A stretch of DNA of 64,000 bases from Hanleya hanleyi. Its lineage: Eukaryota; Mollusca; Polyplacophora; Lepidopleurida; Hanleyidae. Positions 10,796-21,746 of the stretch are shown here, one piece after another (the stretch's first letter is position 1; each line of letters starts with the position of its first letter). The notes beneath the pieces were generated by a model. That model made no database searches, was not told where the DNA came from, and saw only the letters and a program-made list of their open reading frames with translations. The stretch covers positions 1-64,000 of the forward strand of contig JAVTVY010018752.1 of NCBI GenBank assembly GCA_036873755.1. Reading direction: 5' to 3'. The position numbers were made by a program, and so were the translations under genes.

Positions 10796-11761
10796 TAAAG
10801 TTTCTTTCCTATTGAGTTAACTAGACGCGACAACGACTGTTACAATACCAGTGACCAGATGTCTGATTCTGATCAACACGTGACTGTTTCGTGTGTTACA
10901 TTGTCTCCTCCCTTCCTCCCAGTCACAAACTCCATGTCTCATACCTCATAGCAGTCGGGCTTACCAAACGTAAAATAATGACTGATCATATGTTTGACTG
11001 AACGAGTTCTAATGATTTTCGCATCAAGATGTGGAAAATGTGATGATGATGCGGGCTTGCTCTTTCTTTATTTGTATTCTTATTCTTTATTCTTTTTTCT
11101 TTTAAATCTTTTTATCCCAATGTTTATGGACAATTCAATCTGGAATAAAGATTATTATTATTACTAAGACATGGGCCATTAGAACAACTTAGCCACCCGG
11201 ATATAAGCCCACAATTATAACTACCGGTACACCTTACCTCTGACATTGGATACAGGCATGCACCTATACTGGTATATTGTCCATTTTGACCATACCGGTA
11301 TCAAACTGGAGGCAATCAAAGCTACTAGGCCATACGCAATGCTTTACTTCCCACCATCAATCAGGGGGGTACAATGTTTATTTGAATACAATCAACACAA
11401 TTCTTTAGTTGTCCATCATTCAGGTCTGTAGTTGGCCGCTCTTGTCCAATCAGAAGCCGCCATTACAGAAAGTTCATATCTTTGGCCATGTTCGCTCTAA
11501 TCCGTTTATTCTAATCGTCTTCGGGCAAGCCAGGATACTGTAACGACAACATGTCCTTGAACAGCCATTTGCGCATTTTGATCACATTTTACAGGGCCTC
11601 GGTGGGTGGTAGCCCCATATCCTCTTCCTGGTGACGCTTGGTCTTCATGATGGACCTGTGCGTGGGGTGGCCTTTCCATTCAAGCGGTAGCAGGGTATAC
11701 TCTTCATGCGCGGTGAAAAAAAGAGCATTGGAATGGACGTTTTGGTGTCAGGATGTTACAA
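10796..11761. repeat. Spacer between element copies, second copy
   Basis: Near-identical duplicate of 8,323-9,288, including the dead coding module on the - strand at about 11,423-11,713. Almost no divergence is visible, so the duplication is recent. Confidence 0.8.
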
Positions 11762-13260
11762 CATGGCAGTGTGACTAACGTCACAGGACCTACGAAGTAC
11801 AGTAGGCATTAGGACTCGAACGCGAACTGAACTCTTGGAAATCCCCACCCCCAGTTGAAATCCTGCCTATATTAAGATGGGCACCGCCCAAGTCAGAATC
11901 GCCAGTGATTTTCATCAAAAATCACCAGAAATTTTCATCAAAAGTAGGTCAGCTCAGAACTTGTTGGTAACAGTCTCCTAATGCGCCTTCATTTCAAAAT
12001 AAATAACGATCGCCGATTTAATTTTACAATTTTTTAATTAAAGGAAACAGATTGAATAATATAGGTTCAGTAGATTTCAAGCTTTACGTGTGAAAATACA
12101 TTTACATCTCTTTAATGGTTTTCAGTGCCCTTGTACAGGATCAAAACAACTTTTTGAATCACATTATTTTCCCAACAATACAACAATTTTTTATATATAG
12201 TACTATAGTAGAAAGGTAGCATTTATGTAGTTTACGGTAATTCAACTCAAGACCAACACCTTCTATGCACAAGATAATAATGATTCTATGTCATTCTCCT
12301 GAGCATAACCGGTACAAAGACGAATAAATAGCGTCTCTACATCACGTTGTTATCTAGATATATGAGACAACACATTTTGGGCATCGGCAATCTGATGAAT
12401 GTACTATTCCGGTTTTCTTGTTTCACATTATATTCTATGGCGGTTGATCGGTGATTTTCTTCATTGATAAACGTTAAACCACCTAGCTTTAACTAATTCT
12501 GCTAGGCTGTCTTCATTCAGACTGTACAGCCTACACAGTCCACAGAAAATACACGGCACATTCTTGTACTCCCAGCCTTATCACATTTGATGGCATGTTT
12601 AGCGGGCTGTTTAATGTCTAAGCTAGGAAATGTTCCAGGGTAGTTGACAGGCATGCAATAATATACTATAGTATCTGCTATACAGGACACCGACCACTGT
12701 AATTTGATGTGACAAGCAGCACGAGTAGAAACCAGCCTTATCTCAGTGGGCTTGGATATAAATCACTGTTAAAAACCACAATGCTCGGATAGAGCCTCTC
12801 TCTGTGTTTGTTCCAAGGAGTATACAGGATTTTTACTCTGCAAAGTTTAGGACCTCTCACTGAGCCAGTCATCCAACACACACAGCTGGTTGGTGTTATC
12901 TCCTTGCCAGGGAAAAGCTGGCACTATTAGTGACAAGTGACAAGCCTTAATGACTTTTAAATCCACTGATAAGGAGGTCATGGTCATAAAAGGAACATGA
13001 TACTGTTAAAGGCCACATGGATGGTATGTATCTATAACAATATACTGAAGTGTTAATTATAAATCTAATTTTAATCAGAATTATTTCAGATCAGAACTTG
13101 CTGGTAACAATGCCCTAATGCACGTTCATGCCAAAAATCAAGGTTCTAATGTCAACGGTTCTCCTTATTTTGCCGACGAAAGGATTCGGATGGACTGACT
13201 CACTCACTCACTCACTCATTACCGGACAATTTGCGATCTGTAGCCTACTTCGTAGGAATA
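11762..13260 (+). mobile_element. Non-autonomous element copy 3
   Basis: Almost identical to copy 2. The tetranucleotide run is ACTC type (cactcactcactcactc). After its last bases the flank changes to a satellite repeat. Joining the flanks gives a sequence close to the intact satellite near 28.28 kb, which defines the insertion point to within a few bases. Confidence 0.75.
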
Positions 13261-13830
13261 TTGGTTCGAATGGGTCGTATGAGGTATACTAGTCAAACAC
13301 TCGTGGAGTAGAGTCAGACTGGGAGTGATAGGAGTCTGCGCACTCGGGGGTAGTAGTAAAAGGGGAGATTCGGAAGTGCAAAGGAGCGCGTTTAGGGAGA
13401 AGTGTTTCCACTACACACCCGTCCAGTCGCATGCTTCCCCACGAATGCTACAATATGACAACGCATATGACCCATTCTGATCAATATTGGGCCATCTCGA
13501 CCTCAAAACGGCCATTCCAATGCACTTTCCCCACAATTCTTGCGCGCCATATTCCTACTTTCGCTCCACAAGCATCCAGTCTGATGCTCCCCCATAGGTT
13601 CTTCCAACTGATAACTAACACGATCCATTCGGACCAATATTTTCCATCTCTACCCCAAAACGTTCATTTCAAAGCCCTTTTTCCACAATTCCCTTCCTGT
13701 GCATGCGCATCATAGCCATACTTTCCCTCCACACCAGTCCAGTCGGACGCTCCTCCACGATACCTCACACGGCCCAGTCGGGTCAATAGTGACTCACCAC
13801 GAACCCAAAACGTCCTGTTCTGTCTATGCA
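13261..13830. repeat. Satellite-like repeat, copy A
   Basis: Shares with 28,145-28,640 units containing cacacgacccattcgg, ccaaaacgtccattccaa and gcgcatgcgc. The first part (13,262-13,407) is inverted relative to the rest. Open frames across it (94 residues at 13,431) are artefacts of low stop density. Confidence 0.65.
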
Positions 13831-14225
13831 CGACACATGCGCAGTCAGAACTTTTCAGCGAAAGTCACCGAATGACTACGAGACTCCTATCATCGTGTTT
13901 TACATGGTGGGACAGAGAAAACAATGTGCCACACCCCATAGTAAAATCCACAAAAAATGGCCACCCCGATACTCCAACCCCAAACATGCATTCTTGAAGA
14001 TTAACATTGAAGTAACTGGGGTCTTATTTAGGGTCAGATAACTCTCTCAGGGTTTGGACCGTCACTTGACCAATAGTGTCCTTTGACCCGGAAATGACCT
14101 TTGACTCTGATGTGACCTTTAACCCGGAAGTGACGTCACCGAATGTTACGTCAGCTCCACGTGATTCCACTTATTCAGGGGCAGATAACTCTGTGTGCGC
14201 AAAAATGTGACAGAATAAGGGTTTA
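13831..14225 (+). repeat. Dispersed element with ggggcagataactct ends, copy A
   Basis: Related to 28,640-29,020 (+) and to 25,990-26,170 (-). It contains repeated gacctttgacccggaa-type phrases and gacgtcac, ending near ggggcagataactctgtg. The gggcagataactc motif is widespread in mollusc repeats. Non-coding. Confidence 0.6.
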
Positions 14226-15750
14226 TATACTACTGTGGATACAAGGATGAATCATCAATGTCTATGACAACACGGGTTTGATACTGTCCACACATGTACA
14301 CTGTGCTAAGTTAAATTCTTGTGGGAATTTCTCATTTTCTAAGGATAATATTCGCCAAATTGATCGAAGTTATTATAAATCAGACTATGAGAATTCCTAT
14401 CAAGACTGAGAACACCAGTGGACAGTAGCAAATCATCGTTGCTGTAGTTTGTTCACATTCATAATTTATTCAGAACATCGGGAAATCCAGCAATGTATCC
14501 CCCCCCCGCCCCCCTCCCCACTATTTTTGTCAGTGCATATCAATTATGAGGATGGAATGGAAGACTTGCAGCTAATTAAACCGTCGGGTTGTAATGTGTC
14601 GTGCAAGCCGGTTATGGAGAGAAAAATATCAATTTGTTATCGCACCTGGGAAGGAAAGGCTGTTAGATCAGGCCGATCACCGTATACTTTGTCTGAAGTT
14701 CCATAATGGTGGCCATGTTTGAAGCTGAAATGGTGTAAAATTTTCAATGTTTTTCTCAATTTCGGCTATGAGGTGAATACTTCTGTTAGTGAATTTATGA
14801 AGCAGAACGTGAAACAAAATGTAGAAATATATATGTTTCATCTCTACAGAGAAAGCTTTGTATGTGTTAATTACTGATATAAACAAAAGCGACCATGATT
14901 GTGAGGGATGAATACATGCTTAGATAATATTATCTCCCTAGTTCATCAAACAATCGAAAGAATTATTCCATTCAATTCCAGGACACTGCTCCCATCTTGA
15001 GTTATGAGAATAATAATAAAATATTAATCAACTCATTGAAGAAATGTACATGACCACGGCAGCACACATCCTATACATAAGACATGGTCACAAAGTCAAA
15101 CAGACACTTCTGATGCAAATGTATATCATGTCTGGGAAAAGTGAAATGCGTACCTCTGTTTAACCATATCCCTTGCTTTTGCCACGCGAGTAGTCCCTGA
15201 ACCAGTTCGCCTGCTCAAGCAGCGGTCGGTCGAACTCTACTCCACTCTACGTATTTTCCCGTCGATTTCTTTAACTTACAAACTGTTTCGAGAGAACTTA
15301 CACGGGAGTGTTTTTTATCACAGGTTTCATGTAGACAAGCACATAAACAATTATATTTTATCGTTGGTTGTGAAATCGGAAGAACCCATACAAAATGTAT
15401 TATTTTCTCGACCTGATCCAACCCCTGGCCAGACGCAGGCATCGTGCCGATTTTTCTTGTCTTTCGACCATTTGTGGTCATTATATTCGTAGTTAGGTGT
15501 GTCATTACACTTTCTCGAAACACAGCTTCAACAGGACTTGCACAAACATTGCTGGTGAACAACGCACTTGATAGCATTATGAATATGTACACTGGCTTCT
15601 GAGGTCTAACATCTCTGACGTATTCAACAGGAGAAATTCAAGCGCTGTGCTGAATTTTTGCTCGTCAGATTTCACTATTTCTAAACGGGTGACAGTTGTA
15701 AGACATATATTTGTAAATGTTAGATTCTATAAATTGATCATCCGTCGAGT
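14226..15750. other. Unique stretch, no supported gene
   Basis: AT-rich with a C-rich run at about 14,499-14,517. A - strand frame of 125 residues (15,215-15,592) begins with a signal-peptide-like segment but has no family resemblance and no supporting context. Confidence 0.35.
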
Positions 15751-15753
15751 AGG

Positions 15754-16300
15754 GTGTTTGGGAGCTTAACGATTGGAGCTCCCATGACTAAGGCACTGGG
15801 AAGCATAGCGCTGGGTATGTATGCATGCGCGGCTGGCGCCTTACTTCCTATCCCCGAAGAACACGTAGCAAGGCTTCAGCCAGAGCTGGGAAATGATCTT
15901 TCATCGAGCATACACTTACCACGGTCTGCTGTGAACTGTACTATAGATATGGGATGTACTTAGCCCTCATCATAGCAGCTCTGACCACAGCGAAGCACTG
16001 TCAATTTGGACATCAGTTTCCAAGGAATAAAGACGACGATGGATGTGGTAGACGGGACAGCAGGAACCCTTCCGATATCAAATGTCCAAAAGAAGAAGAA
16101 GAAAAAAAAAACAAGTGGAGCTTCATACTGGGCTGCAACATGCAAACTCTCAGCCGCTGGGACAGCCTGTGAATCGCGTGCCAATGACTGTCAGGAGGGC
16201 GTCCGATCAGAGGGGCTTGCGCCCTGGGGGTGGCTATTCTCGTAGCCCTTCAGCCGACGCGCGCAAGCATTGGGACGAGGCAGCTCCGAGCTAAACAATG
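15754..16300 (+). pseudogene. Broken reading frame(s), 5' part of the PolB element
   Basis: Overlapping open stretches in different frames (15,754-15,963, 16,006-16,245, 16,082-16,294) look like one ancient frame cut by frameshifts. A hydrophobic Gly/Ala stretch (KALGSIALGMYACAAGALL) is followed by DVVDGTAGTLP, a lysine run and a basic segment. I do not recognise the product. Position upstream of the integrase suggests an element-encoded structural or accessory protein, but that is inference. Confidence 0.25.
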
Positions 16301-16639
16301 CTGATGCAGCTGTCCCAGCGGTTCCGGCGCTTGCGCGCATTTCGGCAGTCCGCGGAAGTAATATTAGACATAATGATTCATTTCATATGCAGTGATGGAG
16401 AGTAAAGCAATGGTCAACTTGGCATATCACAAGACAGTCCTAGGAAGACTTACCGTCGGCTATAGTTTGTTGGCAAAGAAGATGCTGAAGGTAATGCCAT
16501 CTGACCTAGGACGTTTGGATCGAGTCAACAAAACTTGTCATTACCGTTGTCTCAACACTGGCTACACAAGACATGCTCGTTTAAGCAAGGAATTATTTCC
16601 GCGACTATTATGAAGTAGAAGCGCCGGCAGCTAGCATAC

Positions 16640-16965
16640 AGTGTCAGCTGTAGTACTGAAGGTTGTAGGTGCCCTTGTAAATAATCTAGCATTCTCTGGA
16701 AGCATTTATTTGCTCGGTTCCCTTGGACGGCATGGCGAAGAAGAGACGAGGCGGATTATATCCACGAACATCTAACAGAACTTTCTCGGACGTCAGTTCT
16801 GCGCTGCGCGAGTAGTGGTCATAATGAAAACAAATTAGCCCCTCTAGATCCAGAGCCCCAGCTTTCGGACTTCTACACTCCATCTCCTGGCCAGCAGAAT
16901 CGTGAGTTGCTGTTCATCGCGGGCGGCCGTGGCCTTGTGGGTCATGTGACGCAGTCAGTATGTCG
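16640..16965 (+). pseudogene. Small frameshifted reading frame before the integrase
   Basis: Translating + strand pieces gives VVGALVNNLAFSGSIYLLG and, further on, LSDFYTPSPGQQNRELLFIA, with stops and frameshifts between. The mix of hydrophobic segment and FYTPS-like motif hints at a short element-encoded membrane or virion-like protein. I recognise it only vaguely. Its 3' end merges into the 60-bp inverted repeat that starts at 16,941. Confidence 0.22.
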
Positions 16966-17000
16966 GCACCTCTTCCCACTTCCCTTATATGTGTTGTAAT
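16941..17000. repeat. 60-bp perfect inverted repeat, left copy
   Basis: gtcatgtgacgcagtcagta at 16,941 and the 40 bases after it are the exact reverse complement of 19,202-19,261. Perfect identity in otherwise badly decayed sequence suggests a recent rearrangement or a terminal repeat. Confidence 0.85.
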
Positions 17001-17399
17001 GCATCGCACAAGCTGCTCTAGGCGCTACGACAACTTTTTCCCCTACCAGAAAGACACACTTGTGATAGATAGATCGACCGCTTGAACAGACGAGACCACC
17101 AGAACGGCTATATGATGGGCTACACAGAAGAACTTTGGGCACGATGCATGGCATCAGTGCGATGACACGGCGCCAAAATCTTCCAGGGCTCAACGTGTTA
17201 AAAAGATATTACCAACATTAACTTCGAAGTCTGGCGGGTTTGACTCTGTTGTACCGCTTCGCTTCACTTCTCAAGGACCAGGTGCTCTGGGAAGGACCTC
17301 TTTCTTAGCTGGAAGACTCGGACTTCCCGATGACCGCAATAGCAATTGGACGGCTTCACCATTTACTAAAACATCTGGAACAGCAGTCGACGTATGGAG

Positions 17400-18300
17400 G
17401 CAAAGTTGTCTAAGATCACTGCAATCAAGAGGCTCGCTGCGGCTGAATTCACAAAAACGCGGAAAAAATCTCCGAAGAAGAGGCCAAGGCTTGGCTAAAA
17501 AAGCAGGCTATGTGGCAGATATACCTTCCTACCCCCATGGCGCATTCGGAGGCCGCAGTTTCATTTCTCCGCGTCCAACGAGGTCCACCAGGTTGATATC
17601 TTGTTTCTCACACATGATAAGGTGCGGCGTAAGACGTTCAAGTATGCCCTGGCCGTGGTCGACGTTGCCAGTCCTTACAAAGCGGATGGACCTGTGACGT
17701 CGAAGGAGTCTTTGGAGATTGCATCCGCTCTCTCTCGTATCTACGAACGTGGACCTATGAAATGTTGCCAAAGTTGTTACGAGTTCACCCAGGGCGCGAG
17801 TTCATGGGCTCGGTGAGTCAGCTGCTGGTAAAGTACGGCGTATCGGTAAGACGTGACGAAAGAGAAGCTCACCGAGATCAGGGCATCGTGGAACGGTTCA
17901 ATCACACGCTATCCAAGCGGCTGTGTGGGCACCAATATGCTCAAAAGATGAGACTAATGGCCGAAGGTCATGGTGAACGCTCGACTGAGTGGGTGGAGCA
18001 GCTACCCACTGTTGTCTTGGCTCTAAACAACGACGTGACGAGGCTAAATGGAAAGAAGCCCTCTGTTGCTATAAAGGCTAAGCTACTGGGACAAAATCCC
18101 CCCGCACCAGATGCGCGCCCTGTTGGCTTGAAGGAGCAAAAGGTCCATTCTGGCGTGGGTGTGCGGTACCTTTACCAGCCAGGCTGGTCACTCTGGGCGC
18201 TCTGTCACAAAACCAGGAATGCCTGTCTTGTATTATCTTCAAGAAGGGCCGTCCCGTGGGTTTGTCCGGGAAGAGCTGATTTGGTTCCCCGTGACACGGT
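17400..18300 (+). pseudogene. Retroviral-type (rve) integrase, inactivated
   Basis: The longest piece (from 17,762) includes HPGREFMG, VSQLLVKYGVSVRR, HRDQGIVERFNHTL and EWVEQLPTVVLALN, the C-terminal half of an rve DDE core. The upstream half is in another frame: VHQVDILFLTHDKV (first Asp at 17,595-17,597) and YALAVVDVAS. The expected second Asp is His (17,786-17,788), while the Glu is kept (17,891-17,893), about 35 residues on as in the D,D-35-E pattern. Frameshifts lie near 17,535, 17,750 and 18,180. The enzyme would have joined element DNA into the genome; it is dead here. It points toward the PolB-helicase remnant on the other strand, tail to tail. Confidence 0.75.
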
Positions 18301-18519
18301 CCTGGCGCTTGTAGGCTGCAAGTTCCTTCTGGGTAGCCTTTCTGACGTCCTGCTCAGTCGAGTGGCTTTAATGGACTGTGAGGGCATAGCCAGGGCGCCA
18401 GTCCTCCGTCGTTGAGGACAAGCTATTCCCTGTCTTCCGTCCCAGGGATAGTGACCAGAATGTTCTGCTTGTGTGTATCTATGGGGCGACAGACAATGGG
18501 GATAGGATCAGCTGGGAAG

Positions 18520-19160
18520 TGCTATTTGATCCAGGTGTGTATTAGTTCCTGGGCCCGGTTACGGACTGCCTTGCACCTAGCAAGTATCAGGTCACCTGGC
18601 CACCACAGTTCTACACATATTTCTCCCCGCAGCAGCGAGGGAGGGCTTTCCGCATCTCTTGACGTTGGGCTCGATCTGGCCTTCTTGATGCTTTTCAGCG
18701 CTTCGTCTTTCGCTTTGCCTCGAATTCTCTCTGCCTCGTAATAATCGACATGCTGCACGAGCCAGCCAGTCATGTAGCATTCCACCCGCGATAACTCGTG
18801 GGATGTATTTTTGACCCATCCTCTCTGACGTCCAATCATTTTCTCCACTTCAGCAGAAGAAGCTGTGGTAGGTCTTGGCCTAGACATCTCTGTCCCTTAT
18901 CTCCTTGGCCCGGTGGTGGAATGGACTGAACACCATAGGCTCTCTTACCCGGAAGAGCTCGATGGCTCTCGTGGTTTTGTCTGAACCTCCACCACCATTG
19001 AGGTAATATAGCCGACGGGTTGTGAGGAGGTCGTCAGTTGGGGTGCTGTACTTTATGTAAGAATCACGAGACAATGCATACAACCGCCAAGTCTGGGGAC
19101 AGCAATGTATCTGGACCTGTACCTTTTCAACGACACAAAGACAAAGGATAATAGTTCCTA
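18520..19160 (-). pseudogene. SF1-type helicase domain, decayed (C-terminal part of PolB protein)
   Basis: On the - strand, YYLNGGGGSDKTTRAIELF (Walker A at 18,973-18,996) is followed by FSPFHHRAKEIRDRDV. After frameshifts come KYIPRVI and GDLILARCKAVRNRAQEL near 18,540. The pattern of an N-terminal P-loop and a late DLI-R segment resembles superfamily 1 helicases. The glycine before the lysine of the P-loop is Asp, which would abolish ATP binding. It lies directly downstream of the polymerase fragments in the same orientation, so the two were probably one fused protein. Confidence 0.6.
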
Positions 19161-19201
19161 CATGAAGTATCGACCAGACTGTAGAGTGATGTCTCTTTAG
19201 G

Positions 19202-19261
19202 ATTACAACACATATAAGGGAAGTGGGAAGAGGTGCCGACATACTGACTGCGTCACATGAC
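19202..19261. repeat. 60-bp perfect inverted repeat, right copy
   Basis: Exact reverse complement of 16,941-17,000. It lies between the polymerase and helicase fragments. Confidence 0.85.
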
Positions 19262-19330
19262 TTCACAGAATAGCATTCTGGTTAACCTATTCTAAAGCAC
19301 ATACCAGGAATCTAACGATTCGTGATATGT

Positions 19331-19440
19331 GTTGTATCTCAGGTACGCTTTTATTGTACCTGTTCATGTGGCAACTTGGATGATATGACCACACGGCCCC
19401 TAGCACCGGCATAAAGCGGTATTAGATACAAATCTAGAGA
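19331..19440 (-). repeat. 5' fragment of the 0.3-kb dispersed repeat
   Basis: Diverged version of the start of the repeat at 20,348-20,660: ggggccgtgtgg, then a hairpin caggtac/gtacctg in the position of the cagtcac/gtgactg hairpin, then gagatacaac. Confidence 0.55.
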
Positions 19441-19739
19441 GCTATGATGGAAATGCTCTGACAACTCGTATACTGGTAATGGGTGAGCTGTTTCACTGTG
19501 ACAACTCTTACATTGAATATTGGTGAGCTGTATCGTCGTCAGATGTAAATGACGGCATTTACCACAAAAGACTAGTCTGTAAGGCCCCATGTCGACCCAG
19601 CATCAACTTCCCACAAATGCCAACATATATCAAAGACCAGAAGGTCATGCAGAAGGCATGCAGCGTGGTCCTGCGGCATGTAGAATTTCTACTTTGTCAC
19701 GTCACTGGGCTGGGTAAGTATTCAAACTCAAACTCCGAC

Positions 19740-20340
19740 GCAAACCCAAAATGACACCCATGTATGCACCCATACTTGCGACAGTTGCAGGTGGTCTTGA
19801 TGTTGGCTACATAGGCCTTTACACCATCAAGCTTGTTGGGTGCAGCCTTCTTGATGTAAATGCTGTCAGTCGCCACCCGGACAGCTTCCTCTCAATCGAA
19901 ACTCGAAAGCATAGCGAGGAGGTTGATGTGGGCATAGGCAAGTATGCTGGCTCTCAGGTGAGTGTACCTTGGTTGTGAACCGCCATAGTAGGTCAGGGTG
20001 TGACTCAGGGGTCACCTTCCAGGAGCTCCAACGAGAATGCCGCTTTGGCGGGTGTCACTCACTAGATAATCAAGTTCTCCCTGATCTGTGACCAGGCGCC
20101 GGGTCAGACGCTTGCTCTCTGCCTTTTGCGCCCTGGGTGAACTTGCCAATAATGCTGCACACCAGGTCTCGATCTTCAGGGAGCCAGGCCTCCTGTTTTT
20201 CGAATGAGAGGATGGTTTAAATGACATGGAGTTCTGTCAAGATGTTGTTTTCTCGGATGTATGTGAGCAGAACTGTGGTAACAGAGCCTTGCTCCTCGAA
20301 ACGCTTTCCAAACCAGGCAGGAATGATAGGGTGGACAGTT
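19740..20340 (-). pseudogene. Family B DNA polymerase, palm region with motif C
   Basis: Running down from 20,340: PIIPAWFGKRF, then LTRRLVTDQGELDYLV near 20,100, then LRASILAYAHINLLAML and VRVATDSIYIKK (19,850-19,876). The TDS in ATDSIY is the PolB motif C, here lacking the usual first Asp. Several stops and frameshifts are present. The domain continues from the motif A fragment at 20.66-21.48 kb after a 0.3-kb repeat insertion. Confidence 0.6.
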
Positions 20341-20347
20341 GGGTTGA

Positions 20348-20660
20348 ATTACAAGCGTCTAGTCTAGTCCATTAGAGAATATCCGCGTCCATAATCCAAA
20401 GACCTATTCCATTTTCCATATAACAGTATTAGCACCAAATTCATCATCATTTGGACATCATCATGTTCCAAAAATATCAAATCCGTATCGCTGATCAGTA
20501 TTCTTAATCCATAATATTCGTTGTAAAGTCGTCATCTAAAGAATGATGTATCTCAGTCACGCTTTGATTGTGACTGTTCATATGAGTACCATGAAGTTCT
20601 TGAAGTACATGGGTTCATACGGCCCCTAGCCCCGGGTTAAGCGGAAAGCTCACTTACACA
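20348..20660 (-). repeat. 0.3-kb dispersed repeat inserted in the polymerase frame
   Basis: Starts near gcttaacccggggctagggg (read on the -) and ends gacgcttgtaat. It carries a hairpin cagtcac-aatcaaagc-gtgactg. Other copies are 22,265-22,651 (+), 27,780-28,141 (+), a 3' piece at 4,255-4,312 (+) and a 5' piece at 19,331-19,440 (-). The shared end GACGCTTGTAAT marks one boundary. It encodes nothing and is a MITE- or SINE-like element. Confidence 0.65.
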
Positions 20661-21480
20661 CCTGAGCGAAATCGGTGCCAATGTCCTTGGGCAGGGGGCC
20701 GTTGATTGCAACCCTAGTCATCTTGCTTCTTGGATGACCGAAACGCTGAAAGTAGGGCTGTGTTTCACCAGGCCTTGGAAGGATGCGGGATAGCAGGCCT
20801 TCGTGTCGATAGATATGATGTAGTTAACGTGGTAGGTCTCGGCATTCCAGAGACAGCCTTGGCCGTGCTCTACGCAGGCCTTCTGAATGTCTTTTGCGAA
20901 AGAAAGTGGGGCGGGCTTGCAGCCGTTTCTTTCTTTGGCCACCACTGACGATGATTGGTCTGCCAGGATTTTATATCTCGGGGCGTCACAGGCTTTGAAG
21001 CAGGCGATCTTGGAGCACGAACTGGTCAACATTAAGCTGCTTATCCCCTTTCTTGAGCAGCCGGAATGCAATCGGCTGATCTTCGGTGGCCTGTCTGATG
21101 GCTTGCTACACGTCTCTCTGATAAAAGTGGACCTACCTGCTCTGTGGGAAATGGAGGTCTTTCCCCCAGACGTGGCCGTTGTGAATGAGCTCTACTTTTC
21201 CTCGAATATCGTTTCCCCCAAGTTGATACTTTCCGCAGTTGTAGATCTCTTCACCAGAAATATCCTTGAGGATGATGGCACGTTTTAAGATCATCTCGGG
21301 CTGAGAAACGTCATCGACAGTGGCACAGGTTTCGTGGACTCTTTCCTCTCACTTTTTAATTTTCTGCCGCCTAGTAGGTGTAAGGCCTTGTCCCCTGATC
21401 ATTCTTTGGGCAATGCAGTTGAGGTCGCCGCCTCAAGGAAGGCTAGGTTTGCTGGGACTGGTTATCTTAACCAGATTGGA
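20661..21480 (-). pseudogene. Family B DNA polymerase, N-terminal part with motif A
   Basis: From about 21,450 downward the - strand reads RMIRGQGLTPTRRQKIK, KRAIILKDISGEEIYNCG, HVWGKDLHF, VDQFVLQD and then YIISIDTKACYPASFQG (motif A, near 20,778-20,807; D-x4-YP type). Frameshifts and stops break it in several places. Just after DIGTDFAQV the frame is interrupted by a dispersed repeat (20,348-20,660). A protein-primed or viral-type PolB from a large DNA transposon is the best reading; which class of element is uncertain. Confidence 0.62.
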
Positions 21481-21745
21481 GCATTGTGATGGTGTATTGT
21501 GACATCTGGGCTGACCATCTGAAGTCTCTTAGGCATTAATTTGGCAGACTTGCAAGGCAAACGATAACGCAGTCTTTAGCTCTGCTACTTACAAGGGTTA
21601 TCATTCATGGGATGTTTCTTTGTTTATAAATTGCTCGAATTTCTCATTAGTAATATCTATGTGAAATTTGGCAATACAGCATATAGGTATTTCAATTGTG
21701 CGCCCTTTTGACTGACCTATATCTGTTATCTTATAAATAGGACTA
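21300..21745. other. Polymerase 5' region and unassigned DNA
   Basis: The lower part, to about 21,480, still matches the start of the polymerase on the -. From 21,560 to 21,745 I see nothing. Confidence 0.4.
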
Positions 21746-21746
21746 T

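Noticed and set aside
13826..14041. Tandem short repeats that could suggest a CRISPR array (also 52.3-53.3 and 22.96-24.0 kb)
   Set aside because: Units are too long or spaced too far, spacers are not uniform, and the window is eukaryotic.
15215..15592. 125-residue - strand frame with a signal-peptide-like start
   Set aside because: No family resemblance, no splice or neighbour support, and frames of this size are expected by chance in 64 kb.
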